In this document: one piece after another, positions 33,544 to 41,580 of the stretch
Numbering within the stretch: position 1 is the stretch's first letter
Layout: each line of letters starts with the position of its first letter
Assembly (NCBI GenBank): GCA_963702175.1
Contig: OY969721.1
Coordinates: 620,001-684,000 of the forward strand
Reading direction: 5' to 3'
DNA from: VRUE01 sp963702175
GTDB taxonomy: Bacteria > Actinomycetota > Thermoleophilia > Solirubrobacterales > 70-9
Length of the DNA: 64,000 bases
Notes under the pieces: model-generated
What the model was told of the DNA's origin: nothing
What the model saw: the letters and a program-made list of their open reading frames with translations, nothing else
Databases searched by the model: none
Position numbers and translations under genes: made by a program

Positions 33544-34058
33544 GTCCACCGGAGGTCGAGCCGGAAGCGCCGGCACGGCCGGCGCCGGATGATCAGGGCT
33601 GGCGTGTCCGGCCCGCATCCGACAGCGACGTGCCCGCGGTCGCGAGGGCGCTCGACCAGCTCCTGGTCGAGCTAGGCGGCAAACGACCGAGCATTGAGGA
33701 GATTGAAGTCGAGGCCCAGGCGCTCGTCGACTACCCCACCACCGGGGCGCTGCTGGTGGCTGTGGTGGAGGGCGAGATCGTCGGCGTACTGGCGGCAAGC
33801 TGGCAGCGCGCCCCCCACGTCCCGGGGCGTTACGGGACGATCCAGGACCTCTGGGTCGACCCGCGCTGGCGCAGCCGCAAGGTCGGCCAGGGCCTAGTCG
33901 AGGCGCTGGCCGAGACCGCGCGGGAGCTAGGGGTCGGTCGGCTTGAGGTCGGCCTGCCGCGGGAGAGCTTCGCGGCGATCGCGGCCACCGAGCGCTTCTA
34001 CACGAGCAATGGCTTCGCCCTGCTCGGCCCGCGCATGCGGAGGCTCCTGGATGAGTGA
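33540..34058 (+). CDS. GNAT-family N-acyltransferase
   Basis: The 172-residue protein shows the GNAT fold: a strand pair, then LWVDPRWRSRKVGQGLVEAL with the acyl-CoA pyrophosphate loop (RSRKVGQG, about 115), and a C-terminal ERFYTSNGF segment. It would transfer an acyl group, usually acetyl, to an amine. In this operon the acceptor could be the aromatic amine or amino acid made from aminodeoxychorismate. GNAT-fold enzymes can also use aminoacyl-tRNA, which is worth considering given the synthetase-like gene. The GTG start overlaps the PabAB stop (GTGA); the stop overlaps the next gene by eight bases. Confidence 0.87.
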   Translation: MSPPEVEPEAPARPAPDDQGWRVRPASDSDVPAVARALDQLLVELGGKRPSIEEIEVEAQALVDYPTTGALLVAVVEGEIVGVLAASWQRAPHVPGRYGTIQDLWVDPRWRSRKVGQGLVEALAETARELGVGRLEVGLPRESFAAIAATERFYTSNGFALLGPRMRRLLDE

Positions 34059-35019
34059 GCTGCTGATGATCGAGCAGCGCGCCGCCAACGGAGAAGGCGA
34101 CGGCGACGCGGCGCTCTGGATCCTCGAAGGCGGACAGGTGCTGCCGGGGATGGACGACGGCCGTCGCATGGCCGAGGTCCGCGAAGGGCTCCAACGTCAT
34201 GCTCGCGTGCGGTCGGAAACCGCCGATGCGACCAGCGAGGAGGTCGAGCGGACGCTGGGCGCTCTACACGAGAAGCATTACCTAGAAGCGCTGGCAACCG
34301 CGACTGACGTGCCGGTGACGATGCCCGAGCTGACACCGCCCGGCCTTCCCCCCGACATTCCCGTAACCGCTGGCCTCGTCAGCGCCGCCCGCGAGGGGGT
34401 GCGCACCGCGATCGCGGCGGCCGAGCGGCTGCTCGACGGCGCCCGCTTCAGCTACGCGCTCTGCCGCCCCCCGGGACATCACGCCGGGCCTGCCTGGCTC
34501 GCCGGCTACTGCTACCTGAACACCGCTGCAGCGGCAACGCAGACGCTGCGCGAAGGCAACATGACCCCAGTGGGGATCCTCGACATTGACCTCCACTACC
34601 CGAACGGGACCGCGGCGATTGTCGCCTCGATGCCCGACACCAGCCTGCACTCGTTGCACGCCTGGCCGGTGACCAATGTGGCTGGCAAGTCGGTGGCGCC
34701 CCGCAGTGAGCGCGAACGCGTCGTCTCCTTCCCCGGCAACCCCGACGCCGAGTCCTACATCGACGTCCTCGCCACCTCGATCGAGATGCTCGCCGATACC
34801 TCGACGGTGCTCGTCGTCTCGCTCGGCTATGACATCGTCGCCGGAGACCCACACGGCTCCTGGGCCTTCTCGCCGCCGATCTTCGAGCAGATCGGCTCGA
34901 TGCTGGCGGCCACCGGGCTGCCCGTCTGCACGATCCAGGAGGGCGGCTACGCGCTCGGCAGTCTTGCCGAGTGCAGCCATGCCTTCGCCAGCGGCCTGCT
35001 TGACGGAGCCGGAGCATGA
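34051..35019 (+). CDS. HDAC/acetylpolyamine amidohydrolase-family deacetylase
   Basis: The 322-residue protein has the zinc-dependent deacetylase motifs: His143-His144 in RPPGHHAGP, metal ligands Asp180 and His182 in DIDLHYPNGT, Asp261 in GYDIVAGDPHG, and QEGGYALG near the end. It should cleave an N-acyl amide. Directly after a GNAT gene and overlapping it, it suggests a protect-deprotect pair: an intermediate is acetylated, processed and then deacetylated. The ATG at 34051 fits the operon overlap. The substrate is unknown. Confidence 0.88.
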   Translation: MSELLMIEQRAANGEGDGDAALWILEGGQVLPGMDDGRRMAEVREGLQRHARVRSETADATSEEVERTLGALHEKHYLEALATATDVPVTMPELTPPGLPPDIPVTAGLVSAAREGVRTAIAAAERLLDGARFSYALCRPPGHHAGPAWLAGYCYLNTAAAATQTLREGNMTPVGILDIDLHYPNGTAAIVASMPDTSLHSLHAWPVTNVAGKSVAPRSERERVVSFPGNPDAESYIDVLATSIEMLADTSTVLVVSLGYDIVAGDPHGSWAFSPPIFEQIGSMLAATGLPVCTIQEGGYALGSLAECSHAFASGLLDGAGA

Positions 35020-35300
35020 GCGGGTTGGAAACGTTCCGCCGCCGGCTCGACCCGATCGACGAGGAGATCGCCCGCCTGCTCGGTGAGCGCTTCGAGATCT
35101 GTCGCGAAGTCGCCCGCTACAAGTCCGCGGAGGGAATTCCGATGATGCAGCCCGAGCGGGTTGCCGAGGTGCGGGCCCGCTACCTCGCGCGCGGCGCAGA
35201 GGCCGGCCTTCCTGCCGAGTTCACCGCCGAGCTCTTCGAGCTCCTGATCGGCGCCACCTGCAAGCTGGAGGACGAGCTGATGGAGGGGAGCGAGGCGTGA
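35016..35300 (+). CDS. Chorismate mutase-like protein (AroQ fold; PapB-type candidate)
   Basis: The 94-residue all-helical protein matches AroQ. It has the Arg in FRRRLDPIDEEIARLLGERF, the basic stretch EICREVARYKSAEGIP and the Arg in QPERVAEVRARYL. Chorismate mutase converts chorismate to prephenate; PapB homologues do the same with 4-amino-4-deoxychorismate. Its place behind an aminodeoxychorismate synthase favours the latter. It overlaps the deacetylase stop (ATGA) and the P450 start (GTGA). Confidence 0.88.
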   Translation: MSGLETFRRRLDPIDEEIARLLGERFEICREVARYKSAEGIPMMQPERVAEVRARYLARGAEAGLPAEFTAELFELLIGATCKLEDELMEGSEA

Positions 35301-36601
35301 GCGCCCTCCCCCCCGGCCCCTCCCTGCCCAGTGACCGCCAGACGGTTCGCTGGACCGAGGAGCCCCTGCCATTCCTGGAGGAGTGCCGCGAGCTCTACGG
35401 TGACACCTTCACCCTGCAGTTGCTCCACCTCGGAACCTGGGTTGTCCTCGCCGACCCGGAGGACGTGAAGCGGGTCTTCACCGCGGACAAGAGCCAGCTT
35501 GGGGTGGGGCTACCAAACCTGATGCTCGCCCCCCTGCTGGGCTGGCGCTCGGTGATGCTGATCGAGGAGCCCGAGCACATGACCCGGCGCAAGATGATGC
35601 TGCCGCCCTTCCACGGCGAGCGGATGAAGGCGGACGCCGAGATGATGGCCGAGATCGCGCGGGGCGAGGTCCGGTCCTGGCCTGTGGAGGAGCCCTTCGA
35701 GCTCTGGCCCCGCATGCAGGCGATCACCCAGGAGGTGATCATGCGCGCCGTCTTCGGCCCCGACGAGGGGCGCCTCGACCAGCTGCGGGCGCTGCTCACC
35801 CAACTCACCGAGACCGTCAACGACTCCGAGCAGCTGGCAATGCTTGCTGCCCACGGCCCCGACTGGCTGGAGAGCAGCGACAAGTACCGGCAGGCGATGG
35901 CGCCGGTGGAGGAAGCGGTGCTGGAAGAGGCACGGAGGCGACGGCAGGAAGGCGAGAACGGGCGCAAGGACGTGGTCTCGATGTTGGTCGACGCACGCTA
36001 CGAGGACGGCGCGCAGATGAGCGAGAAAGAGCTGCGCGACGAACTGCTGACCCTGCTCACCGATGGCCCCACCTCGACTTCCCTTGCCTGGGCCTTCGAG
36101 CGCATGCTGCGCTACCCGGAGAAGCTCGAGCGCCTGCAGGAGGAAGTCCTTGCCGGCGAGGGGGACGCCTACCTGGATGCAGTGATCAAGGAGACGTTGC
36201 GGATCCGCCCGCCGGTGCCGGTGGTCGTGCGGCGGCTGCTCGAGCCGATGGAGCTGGGCGGATACGAGATCCCGGCGGGCATGATCGTCGCCCCCTGCGT
36301 CTACCTGATCCACCAGCGGGAAGACGTCTACCCGAACCCCGGCGAGTTCGAGCCCGAGCGCTTCCTCGAACAGCGGCCCGGCACCTACACCTGGATCCCG
36401 TTCGGCGGCGGCGCCCGCCGCTGCCTCGCCGCCAGCTACGCCGAACAAGAGATGAAGCGGGTGATGAGGACCGTCCTGAGCGAGGTGAAGCTGCGCCCGG
36501 TCGAGTCTCGCGCCGAGCATGTGGCGAGGAGCGCGATCGCCTTCAGCCCGGGCCAGCATGGTCTCGTCGTCTCCAGCCCCCTGGCCCCCGCATACGCATG
36601 A
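35297..36601 (+). CDS. Cytochrome P450 with altered oxygen-activation helix
   Basis: The 434-residue protein has the ExxR motif (KETLRIRPP) and the heme loop FGGGARRCLAA (Cys376). The I-helix normally reads A/G-G-x-E/D-T-T; here it is LLTDGPTSTSLAWAF (Asp256 to Thr261). The acid-alcohol pair is missing and the segment appears two residues shorter than in classical P450s. This predicts unusual chemistry such as rearrangement, peroxide use, or N-oxidation/N-N coupling, instead of simple hydroxylation. It is translationally coupled on both sides (GTGA, ATGA). No ferredoxin or reductase is in the operon. Confidence 0.9.
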   Translation: MSALPPGPSLPSDRQTVRWTEEPLPFLEECRELYGDTFTLQLLHLGTWVVLADPEDVKRVFTADKSQLGVGLPNLMLAPLLGWRSVMLIEEPEHMTRRKMMLPPFHGERMKADAEMMAEIARGEVRSWPVEEPFELWPRMQAITQEVIMRAVFGPDEGRLDQLRALLTQLTETVNDSEQLAMLAAHGPDWLESSDKYRQAMAPVEEAVLEEARRRRQEGENGRKDVVSMLVDARYEDGAQMSEKELRDELLTLLTDGPTSTSLAWAFERMLRYPEKLERLQEEVLAGEGDAYLDAVIKETLRIRPPVPVVVRRLLEPMELGGYEIPAGMIVAPCVYLIHQREDVYPNPGEFEPERFLEQRPGTYTWIPFGGGARRCLAASYAEQEMKRVMRTVLSEVKLRPVESRAEHVARSAIAFSPGQHGLVVSSPLAPAYA

Positions 36602-37941
36602 GCGCCGAGACCGACCTGCTCGTCGTCGGCGCCGGGGCGAAGGCGGCCGGGATCGCGACCAAGGTCCACTCCCTCCACCGCCTCGGCCTCGCCTCGCTCT
36701 CGATGAAGGTGATCGAGGGAACGGAGGTCGCCGCCTCCTGGCTCGGCCTCAACGGCGCCACCTCGGGCGAGGAGCCGCTGGCCGTCACCCCGATCAAGGA
36801 CGTCGGCTTCCCCTACCAGAGCTTCCGCGAGTTCGGCGAGGCGGGCGAGGCAATCGACGATGCCACGATGCATTTCTCATGGCAGCGCTACATGGTCGGT
36901 CTGCGGCGCTACGCGCGCTGGATCGACGCCGGCTCGCCGTCCGTGCGCCACCGCGACTACGGCGAGTACCTGCAGTGGGTGCTCTCGCGGGCAACGGACG
37001 GGGTCAGTCACCTGCGCGGACGGGTGACGCAGATCTCGCTCGACGCGGCGGGAGAGCGCTGGATGGTTGAGGTCGCGGAGCCCGCCGGAACGTCCCAGCA
37101 CAGCAGCCGCGCCCTCGTCCTCACCGGCCCCGGGGTCCACCGCGCCTTCCCGCACGAGTCGGCGATCGCCTCCAGGGTCTTCCACTGCGACAGCAAGCGC
37201 GGCGAGTTCGCCCAGCTGCCGAGCGAGGAGAGCTGCGACATCGCCGTGGTCGGCGGCGGCGAGAGCGCGCTCAGCTGCGTCATGTTTCTGCGCGGTTTCC
37301 GGCCGCGTTGCAGGTTCACCATCTACACGCCGATGCTGCCCCTGAGTCGCGGCGAGAGCTTCCTCGAGAATCGCGTCTTCTCCAACCCCGACGTGATCGA
37401 ATGGGAGTCGCTGGACCTGGAGGCACGGCGAGACTTCGTCAAGCACAGTGACCGTGGGGTCTTCGACCCCCCGAGCCTGGAAGCGATCGGCTACGACGAC
37501 CGTTGCGAGTTCGTCACCGGGCGGGTCACCGACGTTGCTGCGGCTGCCGGTGGCGAACGGGTTCGCCTCGAGTACGAGGCGCCGGGCGTCGCCACCGGCG
37601 GCGAGCACGACTACGTCGTCAACTGCACCGGTTTCGACCTGCTGGCGCAGCTGCGGACTCTCTTTCCGACCGAGATGCGGGCCGAGATCGAGCGGCAGAC
37701 CGGCGGACTGTGGGAGCGGCCCTCCTCGCAGGAAGTCCCGATCGGTCGCTTCCTTGAATTGAAGGGCATGTGCCCTCGCATCCAGGTCCCCGGCTTGGCG
37801 GGGCTGAGCCAAGGTCCTGGCTTCGCGAATCTTGGCGCCCTCGGCCTGCTCTCCAACCGTGTTTTGCAGCCTTTTTTCATCGAGAAGGAGCAAGCGCTGG
37901 AGAAGTCCTCATTGCTTGACATTCCTGTAGTGATCGAATAG
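36598..37941 (+). CDS. FAD/NADPH N-monooxygenase-like flavoprotein
   Basis: The 447-residue protein has an N-terminal FAD motif (VVGAGAKAAGIATKV), a central NADPH-type Rossmann motif (IAVVGGGESALSCVMF) and a late VNCTGFD segment. This order is typical of the lysine/ornithine N-hydroxylase group (SidA, IucD, PvdA). It probably hydroxylates a primary amine, giving a hydroxylamine for further oxidation or acylation. The first motif lacks the common GxGPxxL form. It is the last gene of the ATGA-coupled series that begins with the synthetase-like gene. Confidence 0.83.
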   Translation: MSAETDLLVVGAGAKAAGIATKVHSLHRLGLASLSMKVIEGTEVAASWLGLNGATSGEEPLAVTPIKDVGFPYQSFREFGEAGEAIDDATMHFSWQRYMVGLRRYARWIDAGSPSVRHRDYGEYLQWVLSRATDGVSHLRGRVTQISLDAAGERWMVEVAEPAGTSQHSSRALVLTGPGVHRAFPHESAIASRVFHCDSKRGEFAQLPSEESCDIAVVGGGESALSCVMFLRGFRPRCRFTIYTPMLPLSRGESFLENRVFSNPDVIEWESLDLEARRDFVKHSDRGVFDPPSLEAIGYDDRCEFVTGRVTDVAAAAGGERVRLEYEAPGVATGGEHDYVVNCTGFDLLAQLRTLFPTEMRAEIERQTGGLWERPSSQEVPIGRFLELKGMCPRIQVPGLAGLSQGPGFANLGALGLLSNRVLQPFFIEKEQALEKSSLLDIPVVIE

Positions 37942-37966
37942 GGTCGCCGCCGCTGACGCTGATCTG

Positions 37967-39550
37967 ATGTCACCCGCGGAATCACCCGAAGAGCAGGGAG
38001 TTCTCGACAGCCTGAAGAGGGTGCCAACGGCAGGCTGGATTGCCGGCGGCGTCTTGGTTATAGCCCTCGTTGTCGTGGTCGGAGTTCTCCTCGCCTCCGG
38101 CAGCTCCTCCTCGAGCGGCGAAGACGTCAGCTTCACCGGCTCGGCTTACCCCAACGTCGACCTCTCGAACACCCGCCAGGTCGGCGGCCCTATCAAAGCC
38201 GCCACGGTTGCCAACCTCGACGTCGCCTGGACGCTGCCTCTGGAAGCGGAAAGCTCGTTTGGCAGCTACGCCGCCTCGCCGGTGGTCGTCAACGGAGTCG
38301 TCTACTCGCAGGACTTGGTCTCCAACGTGCAGGCGATCGAGCTCGAGAGCGGTGAGGTCCTGTGGGAAAAACCCTACGAATCGGCCACCCTCGGTCCCAA
38401 CGGAGTCACGGTCGGCGACGGGCGCGTCTACGGAGCGACCGCCACCGACGCTTTCGCCCTCGACCAGGAGACCGGCGAGGAGCTCTGGTCGGTTCCCCTG
38501 ACCCGCATCAACACCGAGAGCGTTGACATCGCCCCTGGCTACCACGACGGCCTCGTCTACTTCTCCACCGTCCCGACCAACGCCAGCACCACCTACGAAG
38601 CCGGCGGTGTCGGCGTGCTCTGGGCACTCGACGGTAAAACCGGCAAAAAAGTGTGGAACTTCGAAACGGTCCCGAAAGACCTCTGGGGCAACCCCAAAGT
38701 CAACTCTGGCGGCGGTCTCTGGTACACGCCGGCCTTCGACGAGAACGGCGACATGTACTTCGGCGTCGGCAACCCGGCGCCCTTCCCCGGCACGCCGCAG
38801 TTCCCCTCCGGGACGAGCCGCCCCGGCCCCAACCTCTACACCAACTCGATCGTGAAGATGGACGCGAAAACGGGGAAAATGGACTGGTACTACCAGCAGA
38901 CCCCCCACGACCTCTACGACTGGGACTTCCAGGGGCCGCCGATGTTGGTCAAAGCCGGCGGACGCGACCTAGTCGTCGCTTCCGGCAAGTCCGGGATCGC
39001 CGCCGCCCTCGACCGCGAAACGGGCAAAGTGATCTGGAAACGGCCGATCGGGATCCACAACGGCCACGACGACGACGGCCTGCTGGCGATGCGGGGCGAA
39101 GCCTCGCGGATCAGAGGGGGCACCGGGTATCCGGGGGTCCTGGGCGGCGTGATCGCGCCCCCGTCGACCGACGGCTCGACGGCGTTCTTCCCCGTCGTCA
39201 ACCAATCGATGAGCATCGTCTCCGGCTCCGAAGTCGGCGGTGGCGGCGCGCCCGGCGGCGAGCTGGTCGCGCTCGACGTTAAAACCGGCGCCATCAAGTG
39301 GAAACACAAATTCCCGGGCGCAACGCCGTTCGGAGCCACCAGCGTGGTCAACGACCTCGTCTTCGCGACCACCTCCGACGGGGTCCTCTACGCCTTCGAC
39401 AAGGACGACGGGAACGACGTCTGGGAAACGGCGCTGCCCGCCGGCATCAATGCCGGCCTGGCGATCAGCGGGGACACTCTGCTTGCCCCGGCGGGTGTCC
39501 CGACTGGCGAAGGTCAGACGCCCCAGATCGTCGCCTACCGACTGCCCTAA
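37967..39550 (+). CDS. Membrane-anchored PQQ-type beta-propeller protein
   Basis: The 527-residue protein has a cytoplasmic N-terminus, one transmembrane helix (WIAGGVLVIALVVVVGVLLA, about 24-44), a Ser-rich linker and then an eight-bladed propeller. Quinoprotein-type blade ends recur: LESGEVLWEKPY, ETGEELWSVPL, KTGKKVWNFETV, KTGKMDWYYQQTP. The DLYDWDFQGPP segment is typical of PQQ alcohol dehydrogenases. Whether it binds PQQ cannot be judged by eye. It begins 25 bases after the N-monooxygenase and could belong to the cluster, acting outside the membrane. Confidence 0.85.
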   Translation: MSPAESPEEQGVLDSLKRVPTAGWIAGGVLVIALVVVVGVLLASGSSSSSGEDVSFTGSAYPNVDLSNTRQVGGPIKAATVANLDVAWTLPLEAESSFGSYAASPVVVNGVVYSQDLVSNVQAIELESGEVLWEKPYESATLGPNGVTVGDGRVYGATATDAFALDQETGEELWSVPLTRINTESVDIAPGYHDGLVYFSTVPTNASTTYEAGGVGVLWALDGKTGKKVWNFETVPKDLWGNPKVNSGGGLWYTPAFDENGDMYFGVGNPAPFPGTPQFPSGTSRPGPNLYTNSIVKMDAKTGKMDWYYQQTPHDLYDWDFQGPPMLVKAGGRDLVVASGKSGIAAALDRETGKVIWKRPIGIHNGHDDDGLLAMRGEASRIRGGTGYPGVLGGVIAPPSTDGSTAFFPVVNQSMSIVSGSEVGGGGAPGGELVALDVKTGAIKWKHKFPGATPFGATSVVNDLVFATTSDGVLYAFDKDDGNDVWETALPAGINAGLAISGDTLLAPAGVPTGEGQTPQIVAYRLP

Positions 39551-39580
39551 GCAAAACCGCCGGCGCGGCGCGTTGGTGGG

Positions 39581-40345
39581 TCAGACCTTGCGGCCCTCGA
39601 CGAAGATCTCGAACTGGTTGTCGCGCGGCTTGCGCGGCTTGCCGCTGCCCCGGTAGACGTTGGCGAGCGACATCCCTACCGACTCGTAGATCTCAGCCAG
39701 TTCGTCGGTCGTGTAGAGGCGCTGGCGAAACGGGATCGGCTCATACTTCTCGAACACCTCGCCGAACCGGATCGGCACGGTGGAGCCTTCCAGGTAGCGG
39801 GTCTGCGAATTCCAGTGGTGGTCGCTCAGTTCCAGCGTCGCCTCGCCCGCGATCCAGCCTTTCTTCGGCAGGTTCTTTTCCGCGTGCAGGACGTTTGGGA
39901 GCTGCACCAGGTGGCCGCCGCCCGAGCGGAGCGCTTTCGAGATGATCTCGAAGGTCCGGTAGTTCTCCTCATCGGTCTCGAAGTAGCCGACGGCGCCATC
40001 ATTGAGGCTGAGCACGATGTCGAACTCGTCCTCCATCTCGAGCTCACGCAGGTCAGCCTCGAGATAGGTGATGTCGAGGTCCTGTTCGTCGGCGTCACAC
40101 TTGGCCAGCTCGATCAGCTCCCCCGAGATGTCGACGCCGACCACCTCGAAGCCGCGGCGCCGCAGCTCCGTTGAGTGGCGGCCGATCCCGCAGGCGAGGT
40201 CGAGCACTCGCTCGCCCCCCTCCGGTCTCAGCATCATCATCGCGCGATCGACTTCGGCGATGGTCCTGTCCGCCCACGGCATCTGCGTGGTCTCGAGCGG
40301 AAAGCCGCGCGTGTACCAGTCCTGCGGTACCTCAACCTCGGTCAT
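39581..40345 (-). CDS. SAM-dependent methyltransferase (class I)
   Basis: The 254-residue protein carries the AdoMet motif VLDLACGIGRHSTELRRRGF (about 46-65), the acidic strand end VVGVDIS, and post-motif LEADLRELEMEDEFDIVLSL. The C-terminal half has a beta-rich insert with many aromatic residues. It could methylate a small molecule; the substrate is not evident. It is convergent with the propeller gene and hence not in the biosynthetic operon itself, but might belong to the cluster. Confidence 0.88.
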   Translation of the reverse strand: MTEVEVPQDWYTRGFPLETTQMPWADRTIAEVDRAMMMLRPEGGERVLDLACGIGRHSTELRRRGFEVVGVDISGELIELAKCDADEQDLDITYLEADLRELEMEDEFDIVLSLNDGAVGYFETDEENYRTFEIISKALRSGGGHLVQLPNVLHAEKNLPKKGWIAGEATLELSDHHWNSQTRYLEGSTVPIRFGEVFEKYEPIPFRQRLYTTDELAEIYESVGMSLANVYRGSGKPRKPRDNQFEIFVEGRKV

Positions 40346-40380
40346 TGCTCTAAAAGCTTATAAGCAATCGACGCGGGGAG

Positions 40381-41298
40381 CTACCTGGCGGCGGCGAGCC
40401 AGTGGCGCTCCTTCGAGCGCATCACCGGCGTGGCGAGGAGGGCGCCGAGGCGGCGCCGCAGGTTGAGCAGGCGCGAGTCGTGCCCGGCTGGCAGCAACTT
40501 GGCCAGCTGGCGGTACTCGCGTGAGACCTGGCTCGTGCGGAAGACAGTGGCAATCGTGGTCAGCAGCTCCGAGGGCTCGGCCACCGTCGTCCTCGCCAGC
40601 TCCTCCCCCTCGGCGGTGATTACCAGCTCGACCGGGTAGCTGCGGGCGGGCGGTGGCTGCATCGGCGCCGCCAGCGCCTCGCCGATCGCCTCGGCCAGCT
40701 CGGCGCGGACCGTGCCCACGTCGCGCGAGCGCGCCGTGGCGCGCCCCTGCCCCTCCTTAGCCTTCACCAGGCGGGCGCTGCCGAGCTCGCCCTCGTCGAG
40801 CTCCTCAAGCATCCAGCGGTCCCCGGCGGCAGCCAGGACCGGGATTCCCTCGGCGGCGAGGCCCTGCGCGTAGACCCGGGTCTCGCTCAGCGACTCGCCG
40901 GCCAGCAGCACCTCCATCTCCCAGACGAAGGTGTGCGAGCAGAACGCACGCGGGTTCGGGGTGCTGGCGTGGTGGCCGATCATCACGACCGCATCGAGCG
41001 GGCCGCCGCCTGCCTTGGTGAACGAAGGGTCGGCCTCGACCAGGGCGAGGTCGGCGATCGGCCGCACCTCTACCCCGTTTGGCATTCGCTCGCGCAGGAT
41101 GTTGGTGCCGACCATGTGCCAGTCCCCAACCGAGATCCGCTCGACCCCGCCCTTACGCAGCGCATCGACCGCGACCAGCACCTCTTCAGTCATCAGCCTG
41201 CGCCCCCGCGCATAAGCGGCCGGATGCGACGGCAGGCAATCGCCATAGTCGTCGATCCCGGCAATCCCCTCCATATCCGCCGCAATCAAGACGTTCAC
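40381..41298 (-). CDS. M55 family D-aminopeptidase (DppA-like)
   Basis: The 305-residue protein begins VLIAADMEGIAGIDDY, the first metal-binding motif of DppA. It continues with SVGDWHMVGTNIL, MIGHHASTP and HTFVWEMEVLL, matching the other ligands and the conserved His. DppA forms zinc decamers that cleave D-amino-acid peptides. I chose the GTG start at 41298 since homologues begin right at this strand; a TTG further up would add nine residues. Confidence 0.88.
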   Translation of the reverse strand: MNVLIAADMEGIAGIDDYGDCLPSHPAAYARGRRLMTEEVLVAVDALRKGGVERISVGDWHMVGTNILRERMPNGVEVRPIADLALVEADPSFTKAGGGPLDAVVMIGHHASTPNPRAFCSHTFVWEMEVLLAGESLSETRVYAQGLAAEGIPVLAAAGDRWMLEELDEGELGSARLVKAKEGQGRATARSRDVGTVRAELAEAIGEALAAPMQPPPARSYPVELVITAEGEELARTTVAEPSELLTTIATVFRTSQVSREYRQLAKLLPAGHDSRLLNLRRRLGALLATPVMRSKERHWLAAAR

Positions 41299-41479
41299 GC
41301 TCCGGAGCCTAACGCCACGATGCAACGCTTCGAGTGGGTCTTCACCACAAGCTACGACCTACTCCTCTACTGGCACGCCGAGACGAGTAGAACGTTCGGC
41401 TGATCATTCGGCGATACTCGTCGCGAACACCCTCAAGCCAGACCCCGCGGCCCTCGACACGATACGGTCACCGTCCTCT

Positions 41480-41578
41480 ATGTCACGACTTATCGCTACG
41501 TTGAACGCCCTCACCATCGAGCCCTTGGAGATCGAGGGTGACGAGTCCCCCATCGACTTTGACTTCGCGGGCAGCTGA
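41480..41578 (+). CDS. Possible 32-residue acidic leader protein before the DUF262 gene
   Basis: A short frame runs ATG to TGA, two bases before the DUF262 start. The product begins MSRLIATLNALTIEPLE and is acidic at its end (DESPIDFDFAGS). No clear ribosome site precedes it, but the tight spacing suggests translational coupling. It could be a real small partner or the remnant of an upstream gene. The rest of 41299-41479 shows no gene. Confidence 0.35.
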   Translation: MSRLIATLNALTIEPLEIEGDESPIDFDFAGS

Positions 41579-41580
41579 GC

